From positions 1 through 12,956 of the forward strand of contig CAZNQD010000058.1 of NCBI GenBank assembly GCA_964575345.1: DNA of 12,956 nt. Reading direction: 5' to 3'. The translations under genes and the position numbers were made by a program. The notes below the pieces were generated by a model, which did no database searches, was not told where the DNA came from, and worked only from the letters and a program-made list of their open reading frames with translations. Positions 1 to 7,395 of the stretch are shown piece after piece; the stretch's first letter is position 1; each line of letters begins with the position of its first letter. The stretch comes from UBA1402 sp964575345. Lineage in GTDB: Bacteria > Bacteroidota > Bacteroidia > Bacteroidales > UBA1402.

Positions 1-934
1 CGAAATCTTCGGGCCTGACCAGGATGATTTGTCCGCCCATTTCAACAGATGCAGGACTGATCATGATTTGTTGCTCGCCTGTTTCGAAGTAACAAGCCGG
101 CCGGTGTTTGCTGCGGGCAAACAACACAGAGGTCCAAAGTCCGTCCTTATACCAGCTCAGCAGATTAACCGCCGGCTTTTGCAGAACAGGCATTGCAGGA
201 GAGTTGTTATTTAATGCAAGACTTGTCCCGGTCTGCCTCTCCGGTAAGGAGGAGGCAAGAAGATACAGAACTTCCTGCAGCGTAGAACAGAGTTCCTCGG
301 TATTTCGACTCCTGAGCAGCCAGGCTGAGCGAAGAAAATCTTCCAGGCAATAGACTTCGGTCTGCCCGGAGGTGAACAGGCCCCGGCTGTGTACAGTATG
401 CCAGGAGGCAAAATCCCTTTCTACAGGCAGACTGCCCTTGGGCACAGCCTGAAAATGAAGATGATCGGGCGCCGAAGCTCCGGCTCCAGGTGCGTTATAA
501 AAAAGCACATAAGAGGGCATAAACTCTGCCAGCGCCAGCATTGCGGGCAGTTCTTCACTGAGGCTTTGTTCGCGGTGACTGACAGCTGCAATAGTAAAAT
601 GTTTGTCGAAAGCCGGATAAGGATTGACCAGGAGTCTGTAGCCGCTCTCCTGAGTTTCTGTGCAGGTCTTTATTTGCTTGTTGTCGTAAATCAGATTCAG
701 CGATAATTGCTCAGCCGGAAGCTGAGGAGCACACAAAAAACAAGGCCTGGCAGCAATGCCGGCCCGGCTGGTATCGGCAGTCGCCGAGCGTATGCGCTGG
801 GGAATACATTTCAGCCTGATATCCAGGTCTTGGTTCAGGCTAAAACTTCTGCTCCGGACAGTTTGAAGTGCCTTATAGTTGGCAGCGGCCAAAGGCCAGA
901 GGCTGAGTTGTCGTTCAAAGAATTCTTCTGTCAT
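1..934 (-). CDS. DUF4922 / HIT-GalT-superfamily protein, possible nucleotide-sugar phosphorylase (partial, 3' end off window)
   Basis: The reading frame begins at the ATG ending at 934 and stays open for 311 codons to the left edge, so the C-terminus is missing. Visible motifs are a CFLC pair (C65, C68), VNPYP at 103-107, HFTI at 112-115, SHR at 119-121, DHLHFQ at 157-162 and a late KHRP near residue 255. HxHxQ is the active-site form of nucleotidyl-transfer and phosphorylase members of the HIT/GalT superfamily (Ap4A phosphorylase, GDP-hexose phosphorylase), where the middle histidine forms a nucleotidyl intermediate. I recognise the Bacteroidota DUF4922 pattern; the chemistry is inferred from the motif. 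The start overlaps the GT2 stop by ATGA, so co-translation with the glycosyltransferase is likely. No signal peptide is visible, so it is probably cytoplasmic. The family call is firm, while substrate and reaction are unknown. A fused further domain beyond the edge cannot be excluded. Confidence 0.82.
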   Translation of the reverse strand, partial: MTEEFFERQLSLWPLAAANYKALQTVRSRSFSLNQDLDIRLKCIPQRIRSATADTSRAGIAARPCFLCAPQLPAEQLSLNLIYDNKQIKTCTETQESGYRLLVNPYPAFDKHFTIAAVSHREQSLSEELPAMLALAEFMPSYVLFYNAPGAGASAPDHLHFQAVPKGSLPVERDFASWHTVHSRGLFTSGQTEVYCLEDFLRSAWLLRSRNTEELCSTLQEVLYLLASSLPERQTGTSLALNNNSPAMPVLQKPAVNLLSWYKDGLWTSVLFARSKHRPACYFETGEQQIMISPASVEMGGQIILVRPEDF

Positions 935-2283
935 AAAGCTTGTCTGGCCATGATTTCCAGGCTCCGCAATTTATCTTTGTAAGCATTGTTGGCGTTAAGC
1001 GACTTCAGATCCGGCTGAGCGTCGGAATTTCCTTCCCAACGACGGCAGAGATACAATTCCTCGTAAACGCGGGCCACTTTCCATCGCCTCGAGATTCTGA
1101 GGCAGACGGCATAATCCTCTCCATAGCTGGTATTAGGCAGAAGATTCTTGCGCAGAACGGGTGTAAAAAAGGCTCTGGGAGCTCCCAGGCCGTTGATGCG
1201 CAAAGCATTGTTTCTGCCGTTCTCTTCTGTCCATTCCCGGTGGTCAATCAGGCCGGGGGGCAAAGTGTTCAATTCAAAGTCACAAATACGGTAACTGCCT
1301 ACCACCATGGCAGCCTGCTCCTGATAGAAGGCCTTTACTATGCGCTCCAGGCTGTGGGGGCCGCTGTAGATGTCGTCACTATCCAGTTGTACCGCAAAAC
1401 GTCCGCACAAGCGATGTTTGACGGCCAGATTCCAACAGCCGCCTATGTTCAGCTGCTTGCTTTCGGGACAGAGTACTGTCAATCGGGCATCGTTTGCAGC
1501 CAGGTTATTCAAAATCTCAGCCGTGCCGTCTGTAGAATGGTTGTCCACCACGATCAGATTGAAATCGAAAGAGCATTCCTGATTCAGTGCCGAATGAACC
1601 GCATCGGCAATGGTGCGGGCCCGGTTGCGGACAGGAATAATCACCGTGGCCTCGCTAGGAAAGCTTTCCCGGCTAAGCTCTGGAGATTCGGCTCCGGGAG
1701 CCAGCCAGGCTCCGATGCGTTTGAGGTGTGCCGTACAGGCAGCTTCCATTTCGAGCTGGTACTCCCTGTTTTTGGGATCCACGTAGGCAAATTGGGCTTT
1801 TTCGTTATTTTCTTTGTTGTCGGTTTGGAGGCTGTAGAGGTATTCCTCCAGCTGAACGATGGGAAAATGTTCCGAAAGCCTTAACCTTAAATCGTAAAAG
1901 CCGGCGTAAGGATAATTTTCGGGATGGTTCTGCAGTACCTTGATGGCTGCCTCCCGTCGAATCAGGCAACATGCACCAAAATCAAAATCATCTCGAATAC
2001 TGCCCCGCTGGCAGTGATTGAGCGGATGCGCTTTGGTCTGACCGTCCTGTACTTCCAGGTAGTTGGCATAAACCATACCGGCTCCGCTGTCGTCGGCTAC
2101 TTGCTGTAAACGAAACAAGCCATCGGGACAAAATTGTAATCCCTGACTTTGCTTAGCCAAAAGGACGTAGTCCGTTTTAGCTGATTCAAAAACTTGCCTG
2201 AGGCAGGCAGTATCGGTGGAATTCAGCAGCCGAAATTCCGCTTGCTCTTTTTCAGGATATAGATTGTCGTCGGCAAAATTCAT
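931..2283 (-). CDS. Family 2 glycosyltransferase with a degenerate N-terminal GT-A-like module
   Basis: The 450-residue protein has its catalytic GT2 domain in the second half: VIIPVRNR at 214-221, VDNHSTDGT at 246-254, the metal-binding LDSDD at 300-304, GED at 388-390 (general-base position) and a CRRW element at 413-416. It should move a sugar from a nucleotide-sugar to an unidentified acceptor. Residues 1 to about 190 resemble the back half of another GT-A fold (VYANYLEVQDG at 71-81, RDDFDFGACCLIRREA at 97-112), but the strand that should carry DxD reads LLAKQSQG at 41-48, so this module is probably non-catalytic. No membrane segment is apparent. It overlaps the HAD gene upstream and the DUF4922 gene downstream by ATGA, which suggests work on a shared carbohydrate. 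Donor and acceptor cannot be read from sequence. Confidence 0.88.
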   Translation of the reverse strand: MNFADDNLYPEKEQAEFRLLNSTDTACLRQVFESAKTDYVLLAKQSQGLQFCPDGLFRLQQVADDSGAGMVYANYLEVQDGQTKAHPLNHCQRGSIRDDFDFGACCLIRREAAIKVLQNHPENYPYAGFYDLRLRLSEHFPIVQLEEYLYSLQTDNKENNEKAQFAYVDPKNREYQLEMEAACTAHLKRIGAWLAPGAESPELSRESFPSEATVIIPVRNRARTIADAVHSALNQECSFDFNLIVVDNHSTDGTAEILNNLAANDARLTVLCPESKQLNIGGCWNLAVKHRLCGRFAVQLDSDDIYSGPHSLERIVKAFYQEQAAMVVGSYRICDFELNTLPPGLIDHREWTEENGRNNALRINGLGAPRAFFTPVLRKNLLPNTSYGEDYAVCLRISRRWKVARVYEELYLCRRWEGNSDAQPDLKSLNANNAYKDKLRSLEIMARQAL

Positions 2284-2969
2284 GGCAATACATTCAATAA
2301 TTCGCCCAGACGGCTGATTTCATAATAGGGCAGAGAGGGTTTTTCGCATTGTTCGTGTTCCCAGATGGAGGCAGCAGGCACATGAACGGCCTGTCCGCCT
2401 ATGTTCAGCACCGGCAGCACATCCGACTTCAGGGAATTGCCCACCATCATAAAGTCTTGAGGAGCAACATCCAGCCGGCGCAGCAAATCTCTGTAATTGT
2501 CTTCGTGCTTTTCGGACACAATTTCGATATGGTGAAAATAGGGCAACAGACCCGATTTGCTGAGTTTTCGTTCCTGATCGAGAATATCGCCTTTGGTTAC
2601 AATAATCAGACGATAACGTGCTTGCAGGACAGGCAATATACTCTCCACATCGGGCAATAATTCTATCGGATGAGAGAGAATCTCTCGTCCCAGGCCGAGA
2701 ATACGTTCTATGATTCCGGAATCGACTTTGCCCTGACTCCATATTACATCCAGGGCTGTCTCTATGAGCGACAAGGTATAAGCCATGGCTCCGTAGCCGT
2801 AAGTGGGCATGTTTTTCATTTCGACGGCGTAGAGTTGGGTATGCAGGCTATCCGGATCTATGTAATTCCTTAGCAAGACGGCAAATTCCTGCTCGGCCTG
2901 CCTGAAATAGAGTCCGTTTTCCCAAAGAGTATCGTCGGCATCAAATCCTATAATCTTCAGTTTGTTCAT
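2280..2969 (-). CDS. HAD-superfamily phosphatase
   Basis: The 229-residue protein has the HAD motifs in order. Motif I is GFDADDTLW with nucleophile D10 and acid/base D12; motif II is IVTKGD with T125; the conserved lysine is K154 in VSEKHED; motif IV is GNSLKSD at 177-183. The helical stretch between motif I and motif II (about residues 20-105) fits a C1-type cap, as in phosphoglycolate-phosphatase-like enzymes. It should hydrolyse a small phosphorylated metabolite in the cytoplasm; the substrate is not identifiable. The frame is open upstream to 3251, but the ATG ending at 2969 is chosen because the HAD fold begins there and it forms an ATGA overlap with the omega-amidase gene. It also overlaps the GT2 start by ATGA. 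Confidence 0.88.
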   Translation of the reverse strand: MNKLKIIGFDADDTLWENGLYFRQAEQEFAVLLRNYIDPDSLHTQLYAVEMKNMPTYGYGAMAYTLSLIETALDVIWSQGKVDSGIIERILGLGREILSHPIELLPDVESILPVLQARYRLIIVTKGDILDQERKLSKSGLLPYFHHIEIVSEKHEDNYRDLLRRLDVAPQDFMMVGNSLKSDVLPVLNIGGQAVHVPAASIWEHEQCEKPSLPYYEISRLGELLNVLP

Positions 2970-3748
2970 TCTTCGGAGAATTGAAAGGCATCGGCGTCTT
3001 TCCAGGCCGGAAATTTCTGCCGGAAATCCCTGAGAGCTTCTAAATCGAGGCTGACAGTTTCTGTTTGCTCCCGGCCGGCTTCTATAGTTGACAGCGCATT
3101 GGCTTTGTAATCGAGCAATACCGAGTCGCCCCGGTAAACTATGCCCGGGCCGTCTTCTCCTACGCGGTTGACTCCGCAGACATAAGCCAGGTTTTCGAGT
3201 GCTCTGGCCTGTAGCAAGCTCGTCCATGCTTTTTGACGGGCCTGCGGCCAATTGGCAACTACCAGCAGCAGATCGTATTCATTCTGCCGGTTGCGGCACC
3301 AGAGCGGGAAACGCAGATCGTAACAGATAATGAGCCGGATATTCCAACCCAGGTAATGGATGTTGAGCTGTTTATTCCCGGCTGAATAATGACTGGTTTC
3401 GTCTCCCATGGAGAACAAATGCTTTTTGTCGTAATAATAACTCCGGCCGTCGGGGCTGAAAAAGAAGCCCCGATTGTAATAGCGCCCGGTCTTTTCGTCA
3501 CAGGCCGAGAAACTGCCGGCTACGGCCAGTCCGTAATCTTCTGCAACTTTTCGAAGTCTGCTGATGTGTTTCCCCTGATTGGATTCCGAAACGACAGCAG
3601 CCGGAGCTCCAAAACCACTCAGGCACATCTCGGGCAAGACGGCCAAATCGCTCTTGCCTTTTAAAGCGGAGAGCAAGCCGAGATACTTCTGCAGATTGAC
3701 TTCGGGTTCTGCCCAGGCAATAGAGGTTTGTATCAGGCTGATTCGCAT
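2966..3748 (-). CDS. yafV: Nitrilase-family omega-amidase (YafV-like)
   Basis: The 260-residue protein is a single carbon-nitrogen hydrolase domain with the catalytic triad E40 (LPEMCLSGF), K108 (YDKKHLF) and C142 (ICYDLRFP). The HLFSMGDE and HYSAG stretch (110-124) followed by CYDLRFPLWCRN is the signature I associate with YafV/Nit2 omega-amidases, which hydrolyse 2-oxoglutaramate (or 2-oxosuccinamate) to 2-oxoglutarate and ammonia. This repairs the dead-end product of glutamine transamination. Length is normal for the family and it is cytoplasmic. The start lies 3 bases after the acyltransferase stop; the end overlaps the HAD gene by ATGA. The nitrilase superfamily is certain, the omega-amidase assignment is likely, and other small amidases are possible. 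Confidence 0.88.
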   Translation of the reverse strand: MRISLIQTSIAWAEPEVNLQKYLGLLSALKGKSDLAVLPEMCLSGFGAPAAVVSESNQGKHISRLRKVAEDYGLAVAGSFSACDEKTGRYYNRGFFFSPDGRSYYYDKKHLFSMGDETSHYSAGNKQLNIHYLGWNIRLIICYDLRFPLWCRNRQNEYDLLLVVANWPQARQKAWTSLLQARALENLAYVCGVNRVGEDGPGIVYRGDSVLLDYKANALSTIEAGREQTETVSLDLEALRDFRQKFPAWKDADAFQFSEE

Positions 3749-3751
3749 GCT

Positions 3752-4306
3752 TCAATCAATTAAAAATTGTTTGGGGTGTTTGGCTCTGACACCACGGTAG
3801 GCTTCTTTGATGGCCAGGATATCAGCCTCTTCGTCACCACTGGGATGAAAGACCTGAAAAAGACTTGCACATTTGTTGCCGTAATCGAGCTTTACTAAGA
3901 CGATGGGCACCCTGGCGCCCAGAGCAATGTGGTAAAAGCCTCTCTTCCATTTGGCGTTGGGTTTACGGGTACCTTCGGGGGTAATGCCCAGACTGAAATG
4001 ATCGTATTTGGAAAACAAATCGATAATGGTTTCGGTCATTCGCTGATTCTTTTTTCCCCGGTCTACCGGTATGCCACCGATGGACTTAAAGAATAATTTG
4101 AAGGGGAAACGAAACCATTCTTTTTTGATCAGGAAATGTCCTTGTCTGCCTAAGGCATTGTAGGCCAGTTTTCCAACAACGAAATCCCAATTGCTGGTGT
4201 GGGGGGCAACCACCAATACACATTTGTTGTAGTCCGGAGTCAGCGCAACGGCCTTCCATCCGGCACATTTGAGTAAGAAGCGTGAGAAGCGTTTTTTAAA
4301 TGACAT
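3752..4306 (-). CDS. PlsC-like lysophospholipid acyltransferase
   Basis: This compact 184-residue protein has the glycerolphosphate acyltransferase motifs: HTSNWD at 36-41 (HX4D, catalytic H36 and D41), GGIPVDRG at 77-84 (phosphate-binding block) and TPEGTR at 109-114. It belongs to the 1-acyl-sn-glycerol-3-phosphate acyltransferase family, which esterifies lysophosphatidate or a related lysolipid from acyl-CoA or acyl-ACP at the membrane. It is shorter than E. coli PlsC (about 245 residues) and lacks an obvious N-terminal membrane helix, fitting the small Bacteroidota subfamily, so it may act on a lipid other than lysophosphatidate. It begins 27 bases after the nadD stop and ends 3 bases before the omega-amidase gene. 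The family is secure; the exact substrate is not. Confidence 0.85.
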   Translation of the reverse strand: MSFKKRFSRFLLKCAGWKAVALTPDYNKCVLVVAPHTSNWDFVVGKLAYNALGRQGHFLIKKEWFRFPFKLFFKSIGGIPVDRGKKNQRMTETIIDLFSKYDHFSLGITPEGTRKPNAKWKRGFYHIALGARVPIVLVKLDYGNKCASLFQVFHPSGDEEADILAIKEAYRGVRAKHPKQFLID

Positions 4307-4333
4307 TGAACCTGAGTGTTTAAGAACCTGTAG

Positions 4334-4846
4334 TTATTTTCTTCTTTGTTGTGCTTTGCGAATCTGGGTAGAGGACACATCCATCGGGGGAGCATCCAGC
4401 AAACTTACCCTGGTCCATGTATCGGGAACCCGGTTGGGACTGCCCGGACGAGGATAAACAAGAATGTCAAAATGATCGAGCAAAAACCGGTAGTCTTTCC
4501 ATTGCTCAAATACTGCCAGATTGTCGCCTCCGATGATAAGGACAAACTCCTTCCCGGGGTACTTGTTTTGTAGTGTCCGCAGGGTTTGCGCCATATATGA
4601 CGGGCGAGGCAGGTCAAATTCTATGTCGGAAACTTTGAATTCGGGGAATTCGGTTAATGCCCTGCGTGCTTCCTGCAGGCGTTGTCCGGCCTCTTTGATT
4701 TCTTCCTCATTTTTAAGCGGATTGTGTGGACTGACCACAAACCACAATTCATCGAGCCCGGCCTGTCTCAGGGCATGTTCTGCCACAGAAATATGTCCGT
4801 AATGAATAGGGTCGAAGGTGCCGCCAAAAATACCGATTCTTTTCAT
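4334..4846 (-). CDS. nadD: Nicotinate-nucleotide adenylyltransferase, short at the C-terminus
   Basis: NadD adenylates nicotinate mononucleotide to deamido-NAD, a late step of NAD synthesis. The 170-residue protein has GIFGGTFDPIHYGH at 5-18 (nucleotidyltransferase HxGH site with H15 and H18), SPHNPLK at 39-45, IGGDN at 105-109 and SSTQIR at 158-163. The ATG ending at 4846 is preferred over a possible start at 4897 because the family begins directly at this motif and it forms an ATGA overlap with yicC. Family members are usually 185-200 residues and continue past the SSTxIR motif with about 20 more residues. Here translation stops 7 residues after that motif. The next frame resumes with a family-like tail, suggesting a late frameshift (see findings). 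Catalytic motifs are intact, so activity may remain. Confidence 0.9.
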   Translation of the reverse strand: MKRIGIFGGTFDPIHYGHISVAEHALRQAGLDELWFVVSPHNPLKNEEEIKEAGQRLQEARRALTEFPEFKVSDIEFDLPRPSYMAQTLRTLQNKYPGKEFVLIIGGDNLAVFEQWKDYRFLLDHFDILVYPRPGSPNRVPDTWTRVSLLDAPPMDVSSTQIRKAQQRRK

Positions 4847-5712
4847 AATACGTTCAATACCTGCTCTTTCATTTGTTCCAGTTCGTCTTTCATACATACG
4901 ACCAGGCGCTGCATTTCGGCATGATTGGCTTTGGAGCCCAAAGTGTTGATTTCACGTCCCATTTCTTGTATGATAAATCCCAGTTTCTTACCCGTACCCC
5001 CTGTATTGAGAGTGGTTTTGAAATACTCGCAGTGGTTGATCAGACGGGATTTCTCTTCGCTGACGTCCAGTTTTTCAATGTAATAGATCAGTTCCTGCTC
5101 AAAACGATTGCGATCGTAATCCTGGGCAGCTACTTTCTGCAGACCCTCTTCCAGACGGGTTTTTACTTTGTCTATGCGTTCGGCTTCGAAGCTTTCCAGC
5201 TCCCTGAGCAAAGATTCTATGGCTTGCAGTTTATTCAGGAAAAAAGCCTCCAGCATTGCACCTTCCTGTTTTCTGAAGGCGTTCAATTGATCGATGGCCC
5301 GATCGAGCAGCTCCATGAGTTCAGTCCATTCCTGAGCTTCCATATCGGGATGTTCGCCTTTCAACACATCGGGCAATTTGAGCAAAACGGACCAGGGGTC
5401 GGAAGGAGGACTGATCCTCAAAATGCCCGATGTTTCGAGGATATCGCGGTAATAGCTTTCCAGCAAAGCGCGATTGATGCTGCAGGGAGTATCAATCTGT
5501 TCCGTTTCCAGCTGTATCAGCAGGTCAATTTTGCCTCTTTCCAGGCGTTTTTGAATTTCGTTGCGGATCTCGGTTTCCTTTTCTTTCAACAGGGAAGGGA
5601 TGCGCATGGAAAGATCGAGCTGTTTGCTGTTGAGGGAACGCAGCTCGATGCTTATTTTCCTTTTGCCGATCTCAGCCTGAGCCTTGCCGTAACCTGTCAT
5701 GGATAATGTCAT
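4843..5712 (-). CDS. yicC: YicC/YloC-family endoribonuclease
   Basis: The 289-residue protein starts with MTLSMTGYGKA, the family's N-terminal signature, has ELRSLNSKQLD at 24-34, and ends with the conserved block GKKLGFIIQEMGREINTLGSKAN (241-263) and the helix RLVVCMKDELEQMKEQ. YicC proteins are RNA endonucleases reported to act on small RNAs and other transcripts. The length matches the family. The middle third (about 130-220) is predicted helical and rich in E, L, K and R. It overlaps both the acyl-CoA synthetase stop upstream and the nadD start downstream by ATGA. In many Bacteroidota guanylate kinase lies between yicC and nadD; here the two genes overlap directly and gmk is absent. Confidence 0.93.
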   Translation of the reverse strand: MTLSMTGYGKAQAEIGKRKISIELRSLNSKQLDLSMRIPSLLKEKETEIRNEIQKRLERGKIDLLIQLETEQIDTPCSINRALLESYYRDILETSGILRISPPSDPWSVLLKLPDVLKGEHPDMEAQEWTELMELLDRAIDQLNAFRKQEGAMLEAFFLNKLQAIESLLRELESFEAERIDKVKTRLEEGLQKVAAQDYDRNRFEQELIYYIEKLDVSEEKSRLINHCEYFKTTLNTGGTGKKLGFIIQEMGREINTLGSKANHAEMQRLVVCMKDELEQMKEQVLNVL

Positions 5713-7391
5713 GATCGTTGTTTTTTTGCGTTCATTTTTTCGGTGTCGTCCTGACGGATTTCTACCCGTCTGATTTTACCGCTGATGGTTTTGGGCAATT
5801 CGTCCACAAATTCAATCACCCGCGGGTATTTGTAGGGAGCGGTCACCTGCTTTACATGTTCCTGTATGTCTTTGGCCAGGGCTTCTTTGTCGTGATCGCG
5901 GTATTCTTTGGCCAGTATGATGCTGGCTTTGACCACTTGCCCTCTGATTTCGTCGGGTATGCCGGTAATGGCACATTCCACCACCGAAGGATGGGTCATA
6001 ACGGCGCTTTCCACCTCGAAGGGCCCGATACGGTAACCGGAACTCTTGATGACATCGTCCATGCGGCCTACAAACCAATAGTAGCCGTCCTGGTCGCGCC
6101 AGGCTACATCGCCGGTGTGGTAAATATTGTCGTGGTAAACCTCGCTTGTGCGTTGAGGATCGCGGTAATATTCTTTGAACAGGGCAACCGGCCTGAAACG
6201 ATCGGTTTTGAGCACTATTTCGCCTTGTTCGCCTTCTTCGGCAGAACGGCCGTCGGCGGTGATCAAATCCATGTCGTAAGCCGGATTGGGCACCCCCATG
6301 GAACCGGGTTTGGGATCCATCCAGGGAAAATTGGCAATGGTCAGGCTGGTTTCGGTCTGGCCGAATCCTTCCATCATTTTGATGCCGGTCTGCTTATAGA
6401 ATGTTTCATATACCGAGGGATTCAGGGGTTCGCCGGCGATGGTGCAATATTCCAGGGAGCTTAAATCGTATTTTTTAAGATCCTCCCGAATCAGAAAACG
6501 AAAGATGGTGGGAGGAGCACAAAGCGAGGTGATTTTGTGGCGTTCGATCATGCTCAGGATATCGGCCCCGGAAAATTTTTCGTGATCGTATACAAAAACA
6601 CAGGCACCGCAAATCCATTGTCCGTAGATCTTGCCCCATACCGCCTTGGCCCAGCCCGTATCGGCAATGGTCAGGTGCAGACTGTCCTTGTGCAAATTGT
6701 GCCAATATTTAGCTGTAACTATATGCCCCAGAGGATAAACGAAGTTATGCGCAACCATTTTGGGCTGGCCGCTGGTGCCCGAGGTAAAATATAAGAGTGA
6801 AATATCGTCGTTATTGTTGACAAAAGCCGGCCGGACAAAGGCAGGAGACTTTTCTATTCCTTCGCTGAAAGATTTCCAGCCTTCGGGGTAGAGAGGGCCG
6901 ACAGAAACAAGCTCTCTGAGCTCCGGAGATTCAGATTTGGCCTCCTGAATGTGATGCAGACATTCCTCTTCGCCCACGGCTACAATCATTTTGATACCGG
7001 CAGCCTTGTTGCGGTAAACCAGGTCTTTTTTTGTCAGCAAATGAGTGGCAGGTATAGCAATGGCGCCAATCTTATGCAGGCCCAGCACACAAAACCAAAA
7101 CTCAATTCTTCGCTTGAGAATCAGCATAACTTTGTCGCCGTGCCCTATGCCCTGTTGTTGAAAAAAGGAGGCAGCCTGGTCGGAGCGGGCCTTGATTTCG
7201 GCAAAAGTGTAATCGTGGTGCAGGCCTTTGTCGTTGGTCCAGCAAACAGCTCTTTTGTCGGGCTGTTGACGGGCCCGGACATCAACTACATCGTAAGCAA
7301 AATTGAAGGAATCGGGTACGTTTATGTGAAAATTCCGGCGGAAGTCGTCCAGGGAATCAAATTCAACTTTGGATAAAAATTTTTCTAACAT
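5709..7391 (-). CDS. AMP-forming acyl-CoA synthetase (ANL superfamily)
   Basis: This enzyme activates a carboxylic acid to an acyl-AMP and then an acyl-CoA. From the ATG ending at 7391 it has 560 residues with the core ANL motifs: YFTSGTSGQPK at 201-211 (P-loop), GFGQTET at 342-348, YHTGD at 424-428 (D428 binds ribose), R443 before the hinge, SSGYRIGPFEVE in the C-terminal domain, and ISGK with adenylation lysine K539. Its closest resemblance, from memory, is to the medium-chain/aryl acyl-CoA ligases common in Bacteroidota; the acid substrate cannot be told. An upstream start at 7412 is possible but would overlap the regulator gene, and homologues begin MLEKFL as at 7391. It follows the XRE-cupin stop by 4 bases, a pairing widespread in this phylum, so control by that regulator is likely. 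The end overlaps yicC by ATGA. Confidence 0.92.
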   Translation of the reverse strand: MLEKFLSKVEFDSLDDFRRNFHINVPDSFNFAYDVVDVRARQQPDKRAVCWTNDKGLHHDYTFAEIKARSDQAASFFQQQGIGHGDKVMLILKRRIEFWFCVLGLHKIGAIAIPATHLLTKKDLVYRNKAAGIKMIVAVGEEECLHHIQEAKSESPELRELVSVGPLYPEGWKSFSEGIEKSPAFVRPAFVNNNDDISLLYFTSGTSGQPKMVAHNFVYPLGHIVTAKYWHNLHKDSLHLTIADTGWAKAVWGKIYGQWICGACVFVYDHEKFSGADILSMIERHKITSLCAPPTIFRFLIREDLKKYDLSSLEYCTIAGEPLNPSVYETFYKQTGIKMMEGFGQTETSLTIANFPWMDPKPGSMGVPNPAYDMDLITADGRSAEEGEQGEIVLKTDRFRPVALFKEYYRDPQRTSEVYHDNIYHTGDVAWRDQDGYYWFVGRMDDVIKSSGYRIGPFEVESAVMTHPSVVECAITGIPDEIRGQVVKASIILAKEYRDHDKEALAKDIQEHVKQVTAPYKYPRVIEFVDELPKTISGKIRRVEIRQDDTEKMNAKKQRS

Positions 7392-7395
7392 AGAT

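Noticed and set aside
940..1884. Long open frame of 314 codons on the plus strand
   Set aside because: It lies opposite the GT2 gene, shows no recognisable motifs, and the minus-strand frame has clear GT2 motifs.
2970..3251. Upstream extension of the HAD gene at 2280-2969
   Set aside because: The added 94 residues are an arginine-rich read of the omega-amidase gene in another frame; the HAD fold starts at 2969 with an ATGA overlap.
4847..4897. Longer nadD start
   Set aside because: The 17 added residues come from the yicC 3' end in another frame; NadD proteins begin at the GGTFDPIH region.
4873..5706. Open frame of 277 codons on the plus strand
   Set aside because: It is antisense to yicC, whose family signatures are unmistakable; the frame is a result of codon bias.
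5718..6464. Open frame of 248 codons on the plus strand
   Set aside because: It is antisense to the acyl-CoA synthetase and encodes a low-quality F/G/H-rich product.
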